Assembly (NCBI GenBank): GCA_046704385.1
Contig: JBJKSB010000090.1
Coordinates: 36,053-100,052 of the forward strand
Direction: 5' to 3'
DNA: 64,000 nt
Source: GH45 sp046704385
GTDB taxonomy: Bacteria; Bacteroidota; Bacteroidia; Bacteroidales; SZUA-534
The stretch's first letter is position 1, and the number at the start of each line of letters is the position of its first letter. Shown here piece after piece: positions 18,807 through 28,669 of this stretch. Below the pieces are notes generated by a model, which was not told the origin of the DNA, made no database searches, and saw only the letters and a program-made list of their open reading frames with translations. The position numbers and the translations under genes were made by a program.

Positions 18807-20147
18807 ATGGATAACATCAGAAACGAATACTTTTCAGCTAAAAATATCTGGAAAATTGCATATCCCATTATTCTGGGCAGTTTGGCCCAGGATATTATTA
18901 CTGTAGTTGACACTGCCTTTATTGGCCGGTTAGGTGAAATTGAACTGGGTGGTGCCGCCATCGGAGGCATTTTTTACCTTGCTATTGTAATGATTGGATG
19001 GGGTTTCGGGCTGGGTGTCCAAATTCTTATTGCCAGAAGATATGGGGAAAACAACGTAAGTGCAATCAACCGAATTTTCATCCACTCTGCCATTGTTCTA
19101 AGCAGCCTGGCCCTGGCGATTTTTGCATTAATTCATTTTTTTGATACAAACATATTTTCGGCTATAATAAAATCAAATGCCGTATGTGAACAAGGCCTGA
19201 AATTCATTAACATCAGAATATTTGGTATTTTTGGGGCTCTGATAAATATAAACTTCAGAGCATTTTACATAGGCACATCCAATACAAAAGTCCTTAGCTA
19301 TACCACTGGATTAATGGCTTTTGTAAATATTATACTTGATTATCTTTTGATATTTGGAAAATTTCATTTTCCCAGGCTCAATATTGAGGGTGCAGCTTTA
19401 GCTTCCATTATTTCGGAATATGCTGCGCTGGTATATTTCATTATTTACACAGTTACTGCAAAGAAAAATGAAAAGTTTGGCTTATTTAAACCCGTAAAGC
19501 CTGAACGTCAACTTTTTGGACAAATTTTTAAGGTAGCCATTCCAACCATGATCCAGAATTTTATATCATTCGCGGCTTGGTTTGTTTTCTTTTTGTTTGT
19601 TGAAAAAATGGGTGAAACCCAATTAGCCATTTCAAATATAGTTCGGAGTATTTACATTTTGGTTTTAGTGCCCATATTTGGCTTTGCAGCTGCTACAAAT
19701 ACGCTTGTCAGTTTTTCAATCGGGAAAAATGCTCCGGAAAATATCTGGCCGATAATAAAGCGATCGATGGCAATGGCAGGTACAGGTGTAATATTTTTAG
19801 CCGGAATCGGATTACTTATTCCTCGACAGATAATACGAATTTATACCAGTATTGACACTGTAATTGATGCAACCATTCCGCCATTTAGTGTCATCTTGGT
19901 TGCATCGTTTTTTATAACTTTTGGTTTCATTTTATTTCAGGCAGTATCAGGAACTGGTAAAACAAACATCTCACTTTATATTGAAATGATAGTCCTTATC
20001 TTTTATCTGGCAGGTGCTTATCTGGCCTCAGTTAAAACAACATCAGTAGCCTGGGTGTGGAGCCTGGAAATTTTTTATGGATTCGGATTAGGAATTTTCA
20101 GCTTATTTTATCTAAAAACAAACCGCTGGAGGACAAAAAATATTTAA
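18807..20147 (+). CDS. MATE family efflux transporter
   Basis: This 446-residue inner-membrane protein has about 12 hydrophobic segments and the MATE layout of two six-helix halves. It would export drugs or organic cations using a sodium or proton gradient. The N-terminal motif region IILGSLAQDIITVVDTAFIGRLG, which follows the start closely, is typical. I start it at the ATG at 18807. The open frame extends to a TTG at 18783, but that lies inside the terminator of the preceding gene. It converges on the M23 peptidase gene, the two stop codons overlapping by 4 bp. Confidence 0.9.
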   Translation: MDNIRNEYFSAKNIWKIAYPIILGSLAQDIITVVDTAFIGRLGEIELGGAAIGGIFYLAIVMIGWGFGLGVQILIARRYGENNVSAINRIFIHSAIVLSSLALAIFALIHFFDTNIFSAIIKSNAVCEQGLKFINIRIFGIFGALININFRAFYIGTSNTKVLSYTTGLMAFVNIILDYLLIFGKFHFPRLNIEGAALASIISEYAALVYFIIYTVTAKKNEKFGLFKPVKPERQLFGQIFKVAIPTMIQNFISFAAWFVFFLFVEKMGETQLAISNIVRSIYILVLVPIFGFAAATNTLVSFSIGKNAPENIWPIIKRSMAMAGTGVIFLAGIGLLIPRQIIRIYTSIDTVIDATIPPFSVILVASFFITFGFILFQAVSGTGKTNISLYIEMIVLIFYLAGAYLASVKTTSVAWVWSLEIFYGFGLGIFSLFYLKTNRWRTKNI

Positions 20148-21103
20148 TTATTAACCGTTAGTAATTGTACCATTTGTTTAAACTCATGATCGGTCAAATC
20201 GTTAATATAATAATATTTGGGATTTCTTTTGATATTATTATACATAACTTCATAATGTAAATGCGGCCCGGTTGATGATCCGGTACTTCCAACCGTTCCA
20301 ATAACTTCGCCCCGCTTAACAGTTTCTCCCTCCTTCACATATATTTTAGTCATGTGAGCATAAAGTGATTTAAATCCAAAACCATGACTGATTACTATAT
20401 GATTTCCATAACCTCCTATGGATCTTTTAACTGCAACCACTTTACCATTACCTGTAGCATGTATCTCGTTTCCGGCTCTTGAAGCCAAATCAATTCCTTC
20501 GTGAAAAATCAATTTCCCTTTAATTGGATGAATACGAAGTCCAAATGGGTCCGATATTCTGACAAAATCCTTTGGGGATAAAGGCATAATACCAGGAACA
20601 CAAAGTAAACTATCCTGTTTACTTCGGGCAATATAAATAACCGTGTCGTATGATTTTGATTGAATATAAAGCTGTTTTAAAAGAATATCACCCTTTTTTT
20701 CCGACTCAATTAACAAATCACTGTTTTGGTATTCATCTAAATATCGATACCTGTCAGTACCTCCAAAACCAGCCTGACGAACAGATGCAGGAAGTGGATT
20801 AATCTGGGAAATAACCCTGTAAAAGTTATCATCTCGTTTTTCAACAGAACTAAGTTGTCCTGAAATATGGTCAAACTGGCTATCAATAGATTTTACCTCG
20901 CCAACCAGATTTTTATTAATTTTTTGTAGAAAATATTTTTCAGGCGATTCAATAATACCAAAATAAAATAAGGCCCAAATCATTAAAGCTACCCCAGTCC
21001 CTGCATAAACGAATTTTAAAACCCCTTTAACTCTCTGCTTAAATGATATTTCCTCTTTCTGAAAAATTAAATTTTCATTATCAAGTAAGTATCTATGTCT
21101 CAT
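20144..21103 (-). CDS. M23 family metallopeptidase, membrane-anchored
   Basis: This 319-residue envelope protein is probably a peptidoglycan DD-endopeptidase or a regulator of one. A single N-terminal membrane segment (about 32-52) anchors it facing the periplasm. A charged linker follows, then a lysostaphin-type domain (about 185-290). Zinc ligands of an active enzyme are present: His201 and Asp205 in HEGID, and the HLH motif at 281-283. It has the size and layout of cell-division-type M23 proteins common in the phylum. It stands alone on this strand, with a 305-bp spacer before the divergent clpB. Confidence 0.9.
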   Translation of the reverse strand: MRHRYLLDNENLIFQKEEISFKQRVKGVLKFVYAGTGVALMIWALFYFGIIESPEKYFLQKINKNLVGEVKSIDSQFDHISGQLSSVEKRDDNFYRVISQINPLPASVRQAGFGGTDRYRYLDEYQNSDLLIESEKKGDILLKQLYIQSKSYDTVIYIARSKQDSLLCVPGIMPLSPKDFVRISDPFGLRIHPIKGKLIFHEGIDLASRAGNEIHATGNGKVVAVKRSIGGYGNHIVISHGFGFKSLYAHMTKIYVKEGETVKRGEVIGTVGSTGSSTGPHLHYEVMYNNIKRNPKYYYINDLTDHEFKQMVQLLTVNN

Positions 21104-21267
21104 TACAAAGTCGTTCGATGCTACAAATATATTTTATTTTATTTAACATGAAACATCATTTCCGCTTTTTTTCAATTATTTACATCAATCAAACATAATC
21201 TTTGGTAAATTAACAAGTATTTTTAATAATTTAATTAACAATAAAGGTTAACCTTGATAAAATTTCA

Positions 21268-21311
21268 TGCCAATATGTCTTATTTAATTAAAATAATGCG
21301 CCAACGTGTCT
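21268..21311 (+). promoter_or_regulatory. two operator-like direct repeats upstream of clpB
   Basis: TGCCAATATGTCT (21268-21280) recurs as CGCCAACGTGTCT (21299-21311), 31 bp apart, close to three helical turns. The pair lies about 100-140 bp upstream of clpB. A binding role is inferred from spacing and position. Confidence 0.4.
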
Positions 21312-21408
21312 GTTTTGTTCTTGTGGTAGATATTTTGATCTAACCCCAATGACTACTATTTATACTGGTTAAACCTTAAAAAGTTATTAAAACTTAAAAA
21401 TTTTGTTT

Positions 21409-23997
21409 ATGAATTTCAATAATTATACATTAAAAGCCCAGGAAGTAATTGAAAATGCTGCGCAGATTGCATTGGCAAAATCAAACCAGGCCATTGATAC
21501 CGGGCATTTGTTGAAAAGTCTGATTGAAACCGAAAAAAATATCAGTGGATTCATCCTGAAAAAGCATAATATTTCTGAAAATCAAATTCTTGGGATTGTT
21601 GACAGTGTTATATATTCTTATCCGAAAGTGGATGGTGGAAGTCCATATATCACCAGTGAAATGAATAAGGTACTGACGGTAGCCCAACAAAAAAGTCAAA
21701 AAGAAGGTGATAAGTTTATCTCTGTTGAACATATTTGGATGGGATTACTGGAAACTAAAGACCAAGTGAATAAATTATTAACGGATTCAGGAATTACACA
21801 AAAGAGTTTGGAAAGTGTAATTAATGAATTAACCAAAGGTCAGAAAGTTGATAGCCAGACTGCCGAAAATACCTATGATGCTTTATCACATTATGCGTTG
21901 AATTTGAACGAACTGGCTGCCAACGGTAAACTCGACCCGGTAATAGGCCGTGACGATGAAATTCGCCGAATATTGCAAATTCTTAGCCGCAGGACTAAAA
22001 ATAATCCCATAATAATTGGTGAACCCGGTGTAGGAAAAACAGCTATTGCAGAAGGTATTGCCCACCGAATTATAAATGGTGACATCCCTGAAAACTTAAA
22101 AACCAAACGAATATTTTCGCTTGACATGGGTTCGTTAGTAGCCGGTGCCAAATATAAAGGGGAATTCGAAGAACGGTTAAAAGCAGTAGTGAAAGAAGTA
22201 ATTCAGTCGGACGGTGAAATTATTCTCTTTATTGATGAAATACATACATTAGTGGGTGCCGGTAAAAGCGAAGGTGCCATGGATGCGGCCAATATTTTAA
22301 AACCTGCACTTGCAAGGGGTGAATTACGGGCTATTGGAGCGACCACCCTGAGTGAATACCAAAAATATTTTGAAAAAGATAAAGCTCTTGAACGTCGTTT
22401 CCAGATTGTTTTAGTTGATGAGCCCGACGAACCCAGTACAATATCCATCTTAAGAGGATTGAAAGAAAAGTATGAAACGCATCACAGGGTAAGAATAAAA
22501 GATGATGCCCTGATAGCAGCGGTAGAATTATCGCAACGTTATATCAGCGACAGGTTTCTGCCTGATAAAGCCATTGACTTAATTGATGAGGCTGCATCAA
22601 AACTAAGGCTCGAAATGAATTCGGTACCTGAAGTTATTGATGAATTGCAACGCGACATAAAGCAGTTGGAAATTGAACGTGAAGCTATTAAACGTGAAGG
22701 CAATACCCTAAAACTTGATACATTAAAAAAAGAGATTGCTGCGTTAACCGTCGATTTAAATTCTAAAAAGGCTAAATGGGAATCAGAGAAACTGGTAATT
22801 GACGAATTACAAAAAAATAAAAAACAAATTGAAGAGCTGAAACTTTCGGCAGAACAGGCTGAACGAAACGGCGATTATGGCAAGGTTGCTGAAATACGCT
22901 ATGGCCGTATCAAAGAACTTGAAAAAACCATTGAAAAACTAAAAAGCGATTTGGAAAAGATGCAGGTTGATGATGCCCTAATCCGTGAAGAAGTCACACC
23001 TGAAGACATTGCCGAAGTTGTAGCCCGCTGGACTAAGATTCCGGTTAAAAAAATGCTCCAAACTGAAAAAGAAAAACTTCTGCATCTTGAAGAAGAATTA
23101 CACAAAAGGGTAATAGGTCAGGATGAAGCTATTGAAGCCATTGCTAATGCAGTGCGACGTAGCAGGGCGGGCTTACAGGATGCCGGTAAACCCATCGGAT
23201 CGTTTATATTTCTGGGAACCACCGGTGTCGGCAAAACAGAATTAGCCAAAGCCCTGGCTGAATTTCTTTTCGATAATGAAAGTCAGATAACCCGGATTGA
23301 CATGTCGGAATATCAGGAACGCCATTCTGTTTCGAGGCTGATTGGAGCCCCTCCGGGCTACATTGGTTACGATGAAGGCGGACAGCTTACCGAGGCCGTA
23401 CGTCGCAAACCCTATAGTGTAATATTGTTAGATGAAATTGAGAAAGCTCATCCCGATGTGTTTAATATACTATTGCAGGTACTTGATGATGGCAGACTTA
23501 CCGATAATAAAGGGAGAACAGTGAATTTTAAAAACACTATTATTATTATGACCTCAAATACGGGTTCGCAACTGATTCAACAGAAATTTCAAAAAATGGA
23601 TGATCAGAATTACAGCGAGATAGTTGAGAATACCCGTTTGCTGGTGGTTGAATTATTGAAACAAACCATTAAACCTGAATTTTTAAACAGGATTGATGAA
23701 ATAATAATGTTTACACCCTTATCAAAAGATAATATTAAAGAAATAGTAAAACTTCAATTCAACATCATTAAAAAACGACTTGAGAAAAACGGTGTCGAAA
23801 TTCAGATTAATGATGAAGCCGTTCAATGGCTTGCTGATAAAGGATACGATCAGAATTATGGTGCCAGACCTTTAAAAAGACTTATGCAAAACACCATTTT
23901 AAATGAGCTGTCGAAAGCAATACTGTCTGAACAACTTTCGACCAATAAACCAACTAAAATAAAAGTTAAGGAGGATAATTTAATTTTTACTAACTAA
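21409..23997 (+). CDS. clpB: ATP-dependent disaggregase ClpB
   Basis: ClpB is the cytosolic hexameric AAA+ chaperone that, with DnaK, rescues aggregated proteins after heat stress. The 862-residue product has the N-domain (about 1-145), AAA1 with Walker A GEPGVGKTA and Walker B FIDEIHTL, the long coiled M-domain (about 400-520) that separates ClpB from ClpA/ClpC, then AAA2 with GTTGVGKTE and ILLDEIEKA. The ATG at 21409 gives the family N-terminus MNFNNYTLKAQEV; the in-frame TTG two codons earlier adds nothing. No ClpP-binding loop was seen. A pair of operator-like repeats lies upstream and a strong terminator follows. Confidence 0.97.
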   Translation: MNFNNYTLKAQEVIENAAQIALAKSNQAIDTGHLLKSLIETEKNISGFILKKHNISENQILGIVDSVIYSYPKVDGGSPYITSEMNKVLTVAQQKSQKEGDKFISVEHIWMGLLETKDQVNKLLTDSGITQKSLESVINELTKGQKVDSQTAENTYDALSHYALNLNELAANGKLDPVIGRDDEIRRILQILSRRTKNNPIIIGEPGVGKTAIAEGIAHRIINGDIPENLKTKRIFSLDMGSLVAGAKYKGEFEERLKAVVKEVIQSDGEIILFIDEIHTLVGAGKSEGAMDAANILKPALARGELRAIGATTLSEYQKYFEKDKALERRFQIVLVDEPDEPSTISILRGLKEKYETHHRVRIKDDALIAAVELSQRYISDRFLPDKAIDLIDEAASKLRLEMNSVPEVIDELQRDIKQLEIEREAIKREGNTLKLDTLKKEIAALTVDLNSKKAKWESEKLVIDELQKNKKQIEELKLSAEQAERNGDYGKVAEIRYGRIKELEKTIEKLKSDLEKMQVDDALIREEVTPEDIAEVVARWTKIPVKKMLQTEKEKLLHLEEELHKRVIGQDEAIEAIANAVRRSRAGLQDAGKPIGSFIFLGTTGVGKTELAKALAEFLFDNESQITRIDMSEYQERHSVSRLIGAPPGYIGYDEGGQLTEAVRRKPYSVILLDEIEKAHPDVFNILLQVLDDGRLTDNKGRTVNFKNTIIIMTSNTGSQLIQQKFQKMDDQNYSEIVENTRLLVVELLKQTIKPEFLNRIDEIIMFTPLSKDNIKEIVKLQFNIIKKRLEKNGVEIQINDEAVQWLADKGYDQNYGARPLKRLMQNTILNELSKAILSEQLSTNKPTKIKVKEDNLIFTN

Positions 23998-24038
23998 TAT
24001 AACGAGAAAAAGTCAGGTAAAGCATAAAATGACAAGCC

Positions 24039-24086
24039 ACCGGGTAAGGGATTTCAGGCAAACTGAAAGAAATTACCCGGTTTTTT
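24039..24086 (+). terminator. intrinsic terminator after clpB
   Basis: The outer stem pairs ACCGGGTAA (24039-24047) with TTACCCGGT (24073-24081). An inner TTTCAG/CTGAAA stem lies within it, and a six-T run ends at 24086. Confidence 0.85.
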
Positions 24087-24199
24087 GTTCATAGTAATAG
24101 CATAAGCTGAATTTAGTTAACTTCTTTTAAAACATATTCCTTTTTAATACCCTTTTTTTTTCGTAAAATAGCAAGCAATTTTCCAAACGGATTGAAACT

Positions 24200-27130
24200 A
24201 TGAATATTAAATTCAACATTAAAATGAATATCAATACCAAGATGCTGATCTTCATCTTGGCAACGACTATTCTTATATTTGCCCTTTCAGTAGGATATAC
24301 CACTTATAAAACAAGGCAGCTTGCAATTAAAAATGCAGAAAAACTTGTTGCAACTACAACCAAAGAAAATGCAGTTAAGATAGAAGAGGCTCTTTCAAAT
24401 GACCTTTCGGTGTTGCGTACTCTTGCCGAAGCATTTTCAGTTTATGACGGAATGGATGAAAGCGAATGGAAGCCACTGTTTCTAAAGATGTATTATAAAG
24501 TTTACGCCAAAAATCCAAATTTTTATAAATTGTGGGATAGCTGGGAGTTAAACCAGTTTGACACTACCTGGACAAAAGATTATGGAAGGTATGCGGTTAC
24601 TGTATTTCGAAAAAATGATAAAATAGAACATAGCGAAAGTATCCGTAGCCAGGATGGCGATAATGAATTGTATGGTAAAATTAAAAGCATTTCGAAGAAT
24701 ATGCTTTGGGAACCATATTGGGATGCCTTTGTGGAAAAAGAAGAAGTTAAAAAGTTTATGACCAGTTTGTCTGCCCCCATCATTAAAGGCAATAAATTTG
24801 CCGGTATTGTGGCTGCCGATATAATAATGGACAGGTTTCAACAGCTTATTGATGAGATAAAGCCTTACAAGTCCACCGTAGCTTTTCTTGTATCAAACCA
24901 AGGTACCATTGTCGGGCATACCAATAGTAAATTAACAGGTAAGCCTTTAATGGATTATGCCAGCAGTTATGAGGAGCAATTCGGAATTTCATTAAAAATA
25001 AAAGATGGTATTTCAGGAGTTTTCAATGCCACCAACAAATTAAATCAAAAAGTACTGGTGGCACTTGCCCCAATTCAGGTTGGAGATTATAAAGCACCCT
25101 GGTCATTAGTTATTGAGGTTCCCAATAAAGTAATTTTAAAAGAAATAAATTCCAGTCTGAACTGGTCGTTAATTTTAGCCCTGTTAGGAATTATTATCAT
25201 TACGGTAGTGGTTTACTTTGTAACTACAAAAATGAGCCAGGCACTTGTAAAAACTACCGGTGTTCTTAAACAATTATCGATAGGTGATATTGAAGGTGTT
25301 GATGATCTCATATTTAACCGCGGTGATGAAGTGGATCAAATGGCAGAATCTGTAAATTCATTACGCGAAGGACTTAAAAAAACATCGGTATTTGCTGAAC
25401 ATATCGGGCGTGGCGATTTAGAGGCAAGTTTTAACCCACTTAGTAATAAGGATACTTTGGGTACCGCCCTGTTAAATATGCGCGAAAGCCTGAAACATGC
25501 CGAAACTGAGGAGAAAAAGCGTAAAATTGAAGATGAAAAATTAAACTGGGCCAACCAGGGACTCGCGAAATTTGGCGAAATTTTGCGTACCAATTCCAAT
25601 AGTATTAAAAATTTGGCTTTCAGCGTTATGAGCAATCTTATAAATTATCTGGAAATTAATCAGGGTGCTATATTTATTATTGATGATACTGACGATGGCA
25701 AATATTTGGAATTAAAATCGGCCATAGCCTACGGAAGAGATAAATTCATGAACAAAAGAGTTGCTGTTGGAGAAGAACTAATTGGTCGGTGTGCATATGA
25801 AAAAAGGACAATTTACATGACCGACATTCCAAAAAATTATATAAAAATTACTTCAGGTCTTGGCACAGCTAATCCGTCAGCATTATTACTGGTACCTTTA
25901 GTTTTAAACGAAGAAATATACGGAGTAATTGAACTGGCCTCATTTAATGCTATTGAATCGTACCAAATTGAATTTGTTGAAAAACTTGGAGAAAGTATAG
26001 CCAGTACTATTGCTAATGTAAAAGTGAATGAGAAAACATCACATTTATTAGATCAGTCGAAAACTCAGGCTGAGGAACTCGCCGCACAGGAAGAAGAAAT
26101 GCGCCAGAACCTGGAAGAGCTGCAAGCTACCCAGGAAGAAGCCGCACGTCGTGAATATGAAACCGCCGGCATTGTAAAAGCCTTAGGTTCAGCTGCTTTT
26201 ATTGTAGAATACGACCTTGAAGGAACCATTTTAAGCTGCAACGAAAAATATGCAAAAATGCTGGGTATGCCACAGGAAAAAATAATAGGACAGTCACATC
26301 AGTCAGGTTATGATTTTACTTCGGAAATGAAAGCAAATTATGATTTGTTCTGGGGTGATCTACGTCGTGGTATTCAGAAAAAAGAAATAAATAAAGTTAA
26401 TTTCAACAACCGTGAATTCTGGGTTGAAGAAACTTATACTCCAATAATTAATCAATCGGACGATAAAACCTATAAAATCCTGAAAATTGGCTTCGACATC
26501 ACAGATCAAAAGAAGAAGGAGCAACAGATGCAGGAGCAGGAAATTAAAATCAGGAAGGAAAGATTGTTGTTAGGTGAATACCAGGGCCGGTTAAAAGAAT
26601 TACAGGAAAAATTTGAACAGGCCAAACAGAAAATCAGCGATCTGGAAAATAATCCTCCCGCGCCGGCGATTGAAACGCCTGAAAAGGAAATTCCATTAAC
26701 AGAAGAAATTACGGCTTCGGGTAACAATTTGATTGATTGGGTTGAAAACATGAAGATTGGAATCGGTGAAATTGATGAACAACACGAACAACTGGTTACC
26801 CTAATCAACAACGCCTTCCAAAGCATTAATGAAAACAAGACCAAAAAAGAAATAAAAGAAAACATCCGTAGTTTTATTGATTTTGCCTCGTACCACTTTG
26901 GCAACGAAGAACAATATTTTGATCAATTTGGATACGCGGCGGCGGATGATCATACCACGGAACATCAACAATTCCTAAAAGAACTTAAACAACTGCAAAC
27001 TGACTATAATTCAAACAAAACCAAATCGTTTGATGCACATATGAACAGGATAAAACAGTGGCTGTTTAACCATTTTACCACTGTTGATGTAAAATTTGTT
27101 GATTTATTTAAATCGAATGGCTTAACCTGA
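24200..27130 (+). CDS. membrane Cache-HAMP-GAF-PAS sensor with C-terminal bacteriohemerythrin
   Basis: This 976-residue multi-domain sensor ends in an oxygen-binding domain. The order is: membrane helix (about 15-35), periplasmic double-Cache-like domain (to about 315), second membrane helix (322-345), HAMP-like segments (345-450), GAF (455-615), coiled coil (615-650), PAS (652-770), coiled coil (770-815), then hemerythrin (844-970). All seven diiron ligands are present: His862, His899, Glu903, His918, His922, His958 and Asp963. No histidine kinase, receiver, GGDEF/EAL, phosphatase or chemoreceptor signalling domain is present, so the hemerythrin is either an extra input or the only C-terminal module. 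The next gene starts 7 bp downstream, suggesting an operon. The function is probably O2 or redox sensing linked to an unknown partner. Confidence 0.87.
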   Translation: MNIKFNIKMNINTKMLIFILATTILIFALSVGYTTYKTRQLAIKNAEKLVATTTKENAVKIEEALSNDLSVLRTLAEAFSVYDGMDESEWKPLFLKMYYKVYAKNPNFYKLWDSWELNQFDTTWTKDYGRYAVTVFRKNDKIEHSESIRSQDGDNELYGKIKSISKNMLWEPYWDAFVEKEEVKKFMTSLSAPIIKGNKFAGIVAADIIMDRFQQLIDEIKPYKSTVAFLVSNQGTIVGHTNSKLTGKPLMDYASSYEEQFGISLKIKDGISGVFNATNKLNQKVLVALAPIQVGDYKAPWSLVIEVPNKVILKEINSSLNWSLILALLGIIIITVVVYFVTTKMSQALVKTTGVLKQLSIGDIEGVDDLIFNRGDEVDQMAESVNSLREGLKKTSVFAEHIGRGDLEASFNPLSNKDTLGTALLNMRESLKHAETEEKKRKIEDEKLNWANQGLAKFGEILRTNSNSIKNLAFSVMSNLINYLEINQGAIFIIDDTDDGKYLELKSAIAYGRDKFMNKRVAVGEELIGRCAYEKRTIYMTDIPKNYIKITSGLGTANPSALLLVPLVLNEEIYGVIELASFNAIESYQIEFVEKLGESIASTIANVKVNEKTSHLLDQSKTQAEELAAQEEEMRQNLEELQATQEEAARREYETAGIVKALGSAAFIVEYDLEGTILSCNEKYAKMLGMPQEKIIGQSHQSGYDFTSEMKANYDLFWGDLRRGIQKKEINKVNFNNREFWVEETYTPIINQSDDKTYKILKIGFDITDQKKKEQQMQEQEIKIRKERLLLGEYQGRLKELQEKFEQAKQKISDLENNPPAPAIETPEKEIPLTEEITASGNNLIDWVENMKIGIGEIDEQHEQLVTLINNAFQSINENKTKKEIKENIRSFIDFASYHFGNEEQYFDQFGYAAADDHTTEHQQFLKELKQLQTDYNSNKTKSFDAHMNRIKQWLFNHFTTVDVKFVDLFKSNGLT

Positions 27131-27137
27131 TTTGACC

Positions 27138-28523
27138 ATGACAAATAACAATAAGTCGAAACTAAAGAAGTTCAATATCAAGAAATTAAATCTCAAGGAT
27201 TTATTTATTAAAGGTAAAAATTATCTGCTTTCAGATATTTGGAAAATTGACTTAAACCATCTGCCCAACTATTACAGGTTTTTTATTAAAGGGCTTCGGA
27301 CTTTTTCACTGGCCTATCGTGGATTTAAGGAAGACAAGGTAAATTTGCGGGCCTCAGCCCTGACTTTTTATTCAGTACTTTCGGTAGTTCCAGTAATGGC
27401 CATGATATTTGGTATTGCCAAAGGTTTTGGTTTTGAGCAAAAACTACAGATGTTGTTATTTGAAAACCTGAAAGGTCAGGAAGAAGTTGCTAACTGGTTG
27501 ATCACATTTTCAGGAAACATGCTTAATAATGTAAAAGGCGGCTGGATTTTTGGTATCGGCCTGGCCTTTTTATTATGGACCGTTTTACAAGTGCTGGGAA
27601 ATATTGAAAATGCTTTTAACAGTATTTGGCAGGTTAAACGAAGCCGTGTGTTTTTTCGCAAATTCAGCGATTATTTTTCTATCATGCTGGTGGCACCAAT
27701 ACTGATATTGCTATCAAGTAGTGCCCAGGTTGTGATTATTGAAACTGTTGATAAAATCACACATGAATTTACCCTTTTGGGTTATATCGGACCTCTGTTT
27801 ACTTTTTTGGTAAAACTTGTACCCTACTTGTTAATATGGCTATTGTTTACCATTATTTACATGGTAATGCCCAATACCAAAGTCAACTTTCTTTCGGCAT
27901 TATTTGCGGGAATTGTTGCCGGTACTACTTTCCAGATTTTGCAATGGGCCTATATCCATTTCCAGATTGGAGTATCGAAATATAATGCTATTTACGGTAG
28001 TTTTGCGGCCTTACCCCTGTTTTTAGTCTGGTTAAACTGGAGCTGGCTTATTGTGCTGTTTGGAGCTGAAATTTCATTCTCGGCACAAAATCACCATCAA
28101 TATGAATATGAAAGTGATATAAAGAATTTGAGTTATAATTCGCAAAACCTGATTTTACTTTACCTTACCCATTATATTATTAAGAATTTTGAACGAGGCG
28201 ATTTGCCTTTAACTGCCCAGGCAATATCGGAGCAGTTAAAGCTACCGGTCCGTTTGGTCCGGCACCTTTTGTATGAATTGGTCGAAAGCCGGATTTTAGC
28301 AGAAACACCCAGCAAATTTTCAAAAGAACCTGCTTTTCTGCCTGCCCGCGATATTAAGGGACTAACAATTATGAAAGTACTGGAAACCCTAAATAAACAA
28401 GGGATCGATTTTGCTTTTGTAGATGAGGATAATCCTACCCTCCAGGAAATATCAAAAGTACTTGAACAGGCAAGAGTTGGCCTCGAAACCACGGCTTATA
28501 ATCAACCTTTACAAGAAATTTAA
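27138..28523 (+). CDS. YihY/BrkB family inner-membrane protein
   Basis: This 461-residue protein resembles YihY, once misnamed ribonuclease BN. The core (about 60-320) has six hydrophobic segments with the family features ASALTFYSVLSVVPVMAM near the start, LLWTVLQVLGNIENAFNSIWQV, and LPLFLVWLNWSWLIVLFGAEISF. A cytoplasmic tail of about 140 residues resembles a winged-helix domain (QAISEQLKLPVRLVRHLLYELVE). I start at the ATG at 27138 rather than the TTG two codons earlier. It follows the hemerythrin sensor by 7 bp, so the two are likely co-transcribed. The biochemical role of YihY proteins is unsettled; transport is usually suspected. Confidence 0.87.
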   Translation: MTNNNKSKLKKFNIKKLNLKDLFIKGKNYLLSDIWKIDLNHLPNYYRFFIKGLRTFSLAYRGFKEDKVNLRASALTFYSVLSVVPVMAMIFGIAKGFGFEQKLQMLLFENLKGQEEVANWLITFSGNMLNNVKGGWIFGIGLAFLLWTVLQVLGNIENAFNSIWQVKRSRVFFRKFSDYFSIMLVAPILILLSSSAQVVIIETVDKITHEFTLLGYIGPLFTFLVKLVPYLLIWLLFTIIYMVMPNTKVNFLSALFAGIVAGTTFQILQWAYIHFQIGVSKYNAIYGSFAALPLFLVWLNWSWLIVLFGAEISFSAQNHHQYEYESDIKNLSYNSQNLILLYLTHYIIKNFERGDLPLTAQAISEQLKLPVRLVRHLLYELVESRILAETPSKFSKEPAFLPARDIKGLTIMKVLETLNKQGIDFAFVDEDNPTLQEISKVLEQARVGLETTAYNQPLQEI

Positions 28524-28531
28524 TATAGGTA

Positions 28532-28669
28532 GCTTCGACTCCGCTCAGCAACCTGTTAGTGGAAGTTGAAGTAATTGGTAATTGGTTATTAGTGATTGGT
28601 TAAGTAATTACTTTTTACTGAAAACTGGTTGTAATTAAAAAGATACTTGTTACTGAGCAGAGCCGAAGC
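28532..28669. repeat. inverted pair of REP-like elements
   Basis: GCTTCGACTCCGCTCAGCAAC (28532-28552) faces an inverted copy at 28649-28669 that matches 18 of 21 bases. The 96-bp spacer holds AATTGGTTATTAGTGATTGG-like simple repeats. The right copy forms the last codons and stop of the NadR-like gene. Related copies occur at 42631-42661, 42697-42718 and 49614-49632. Confidence 0.65.
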
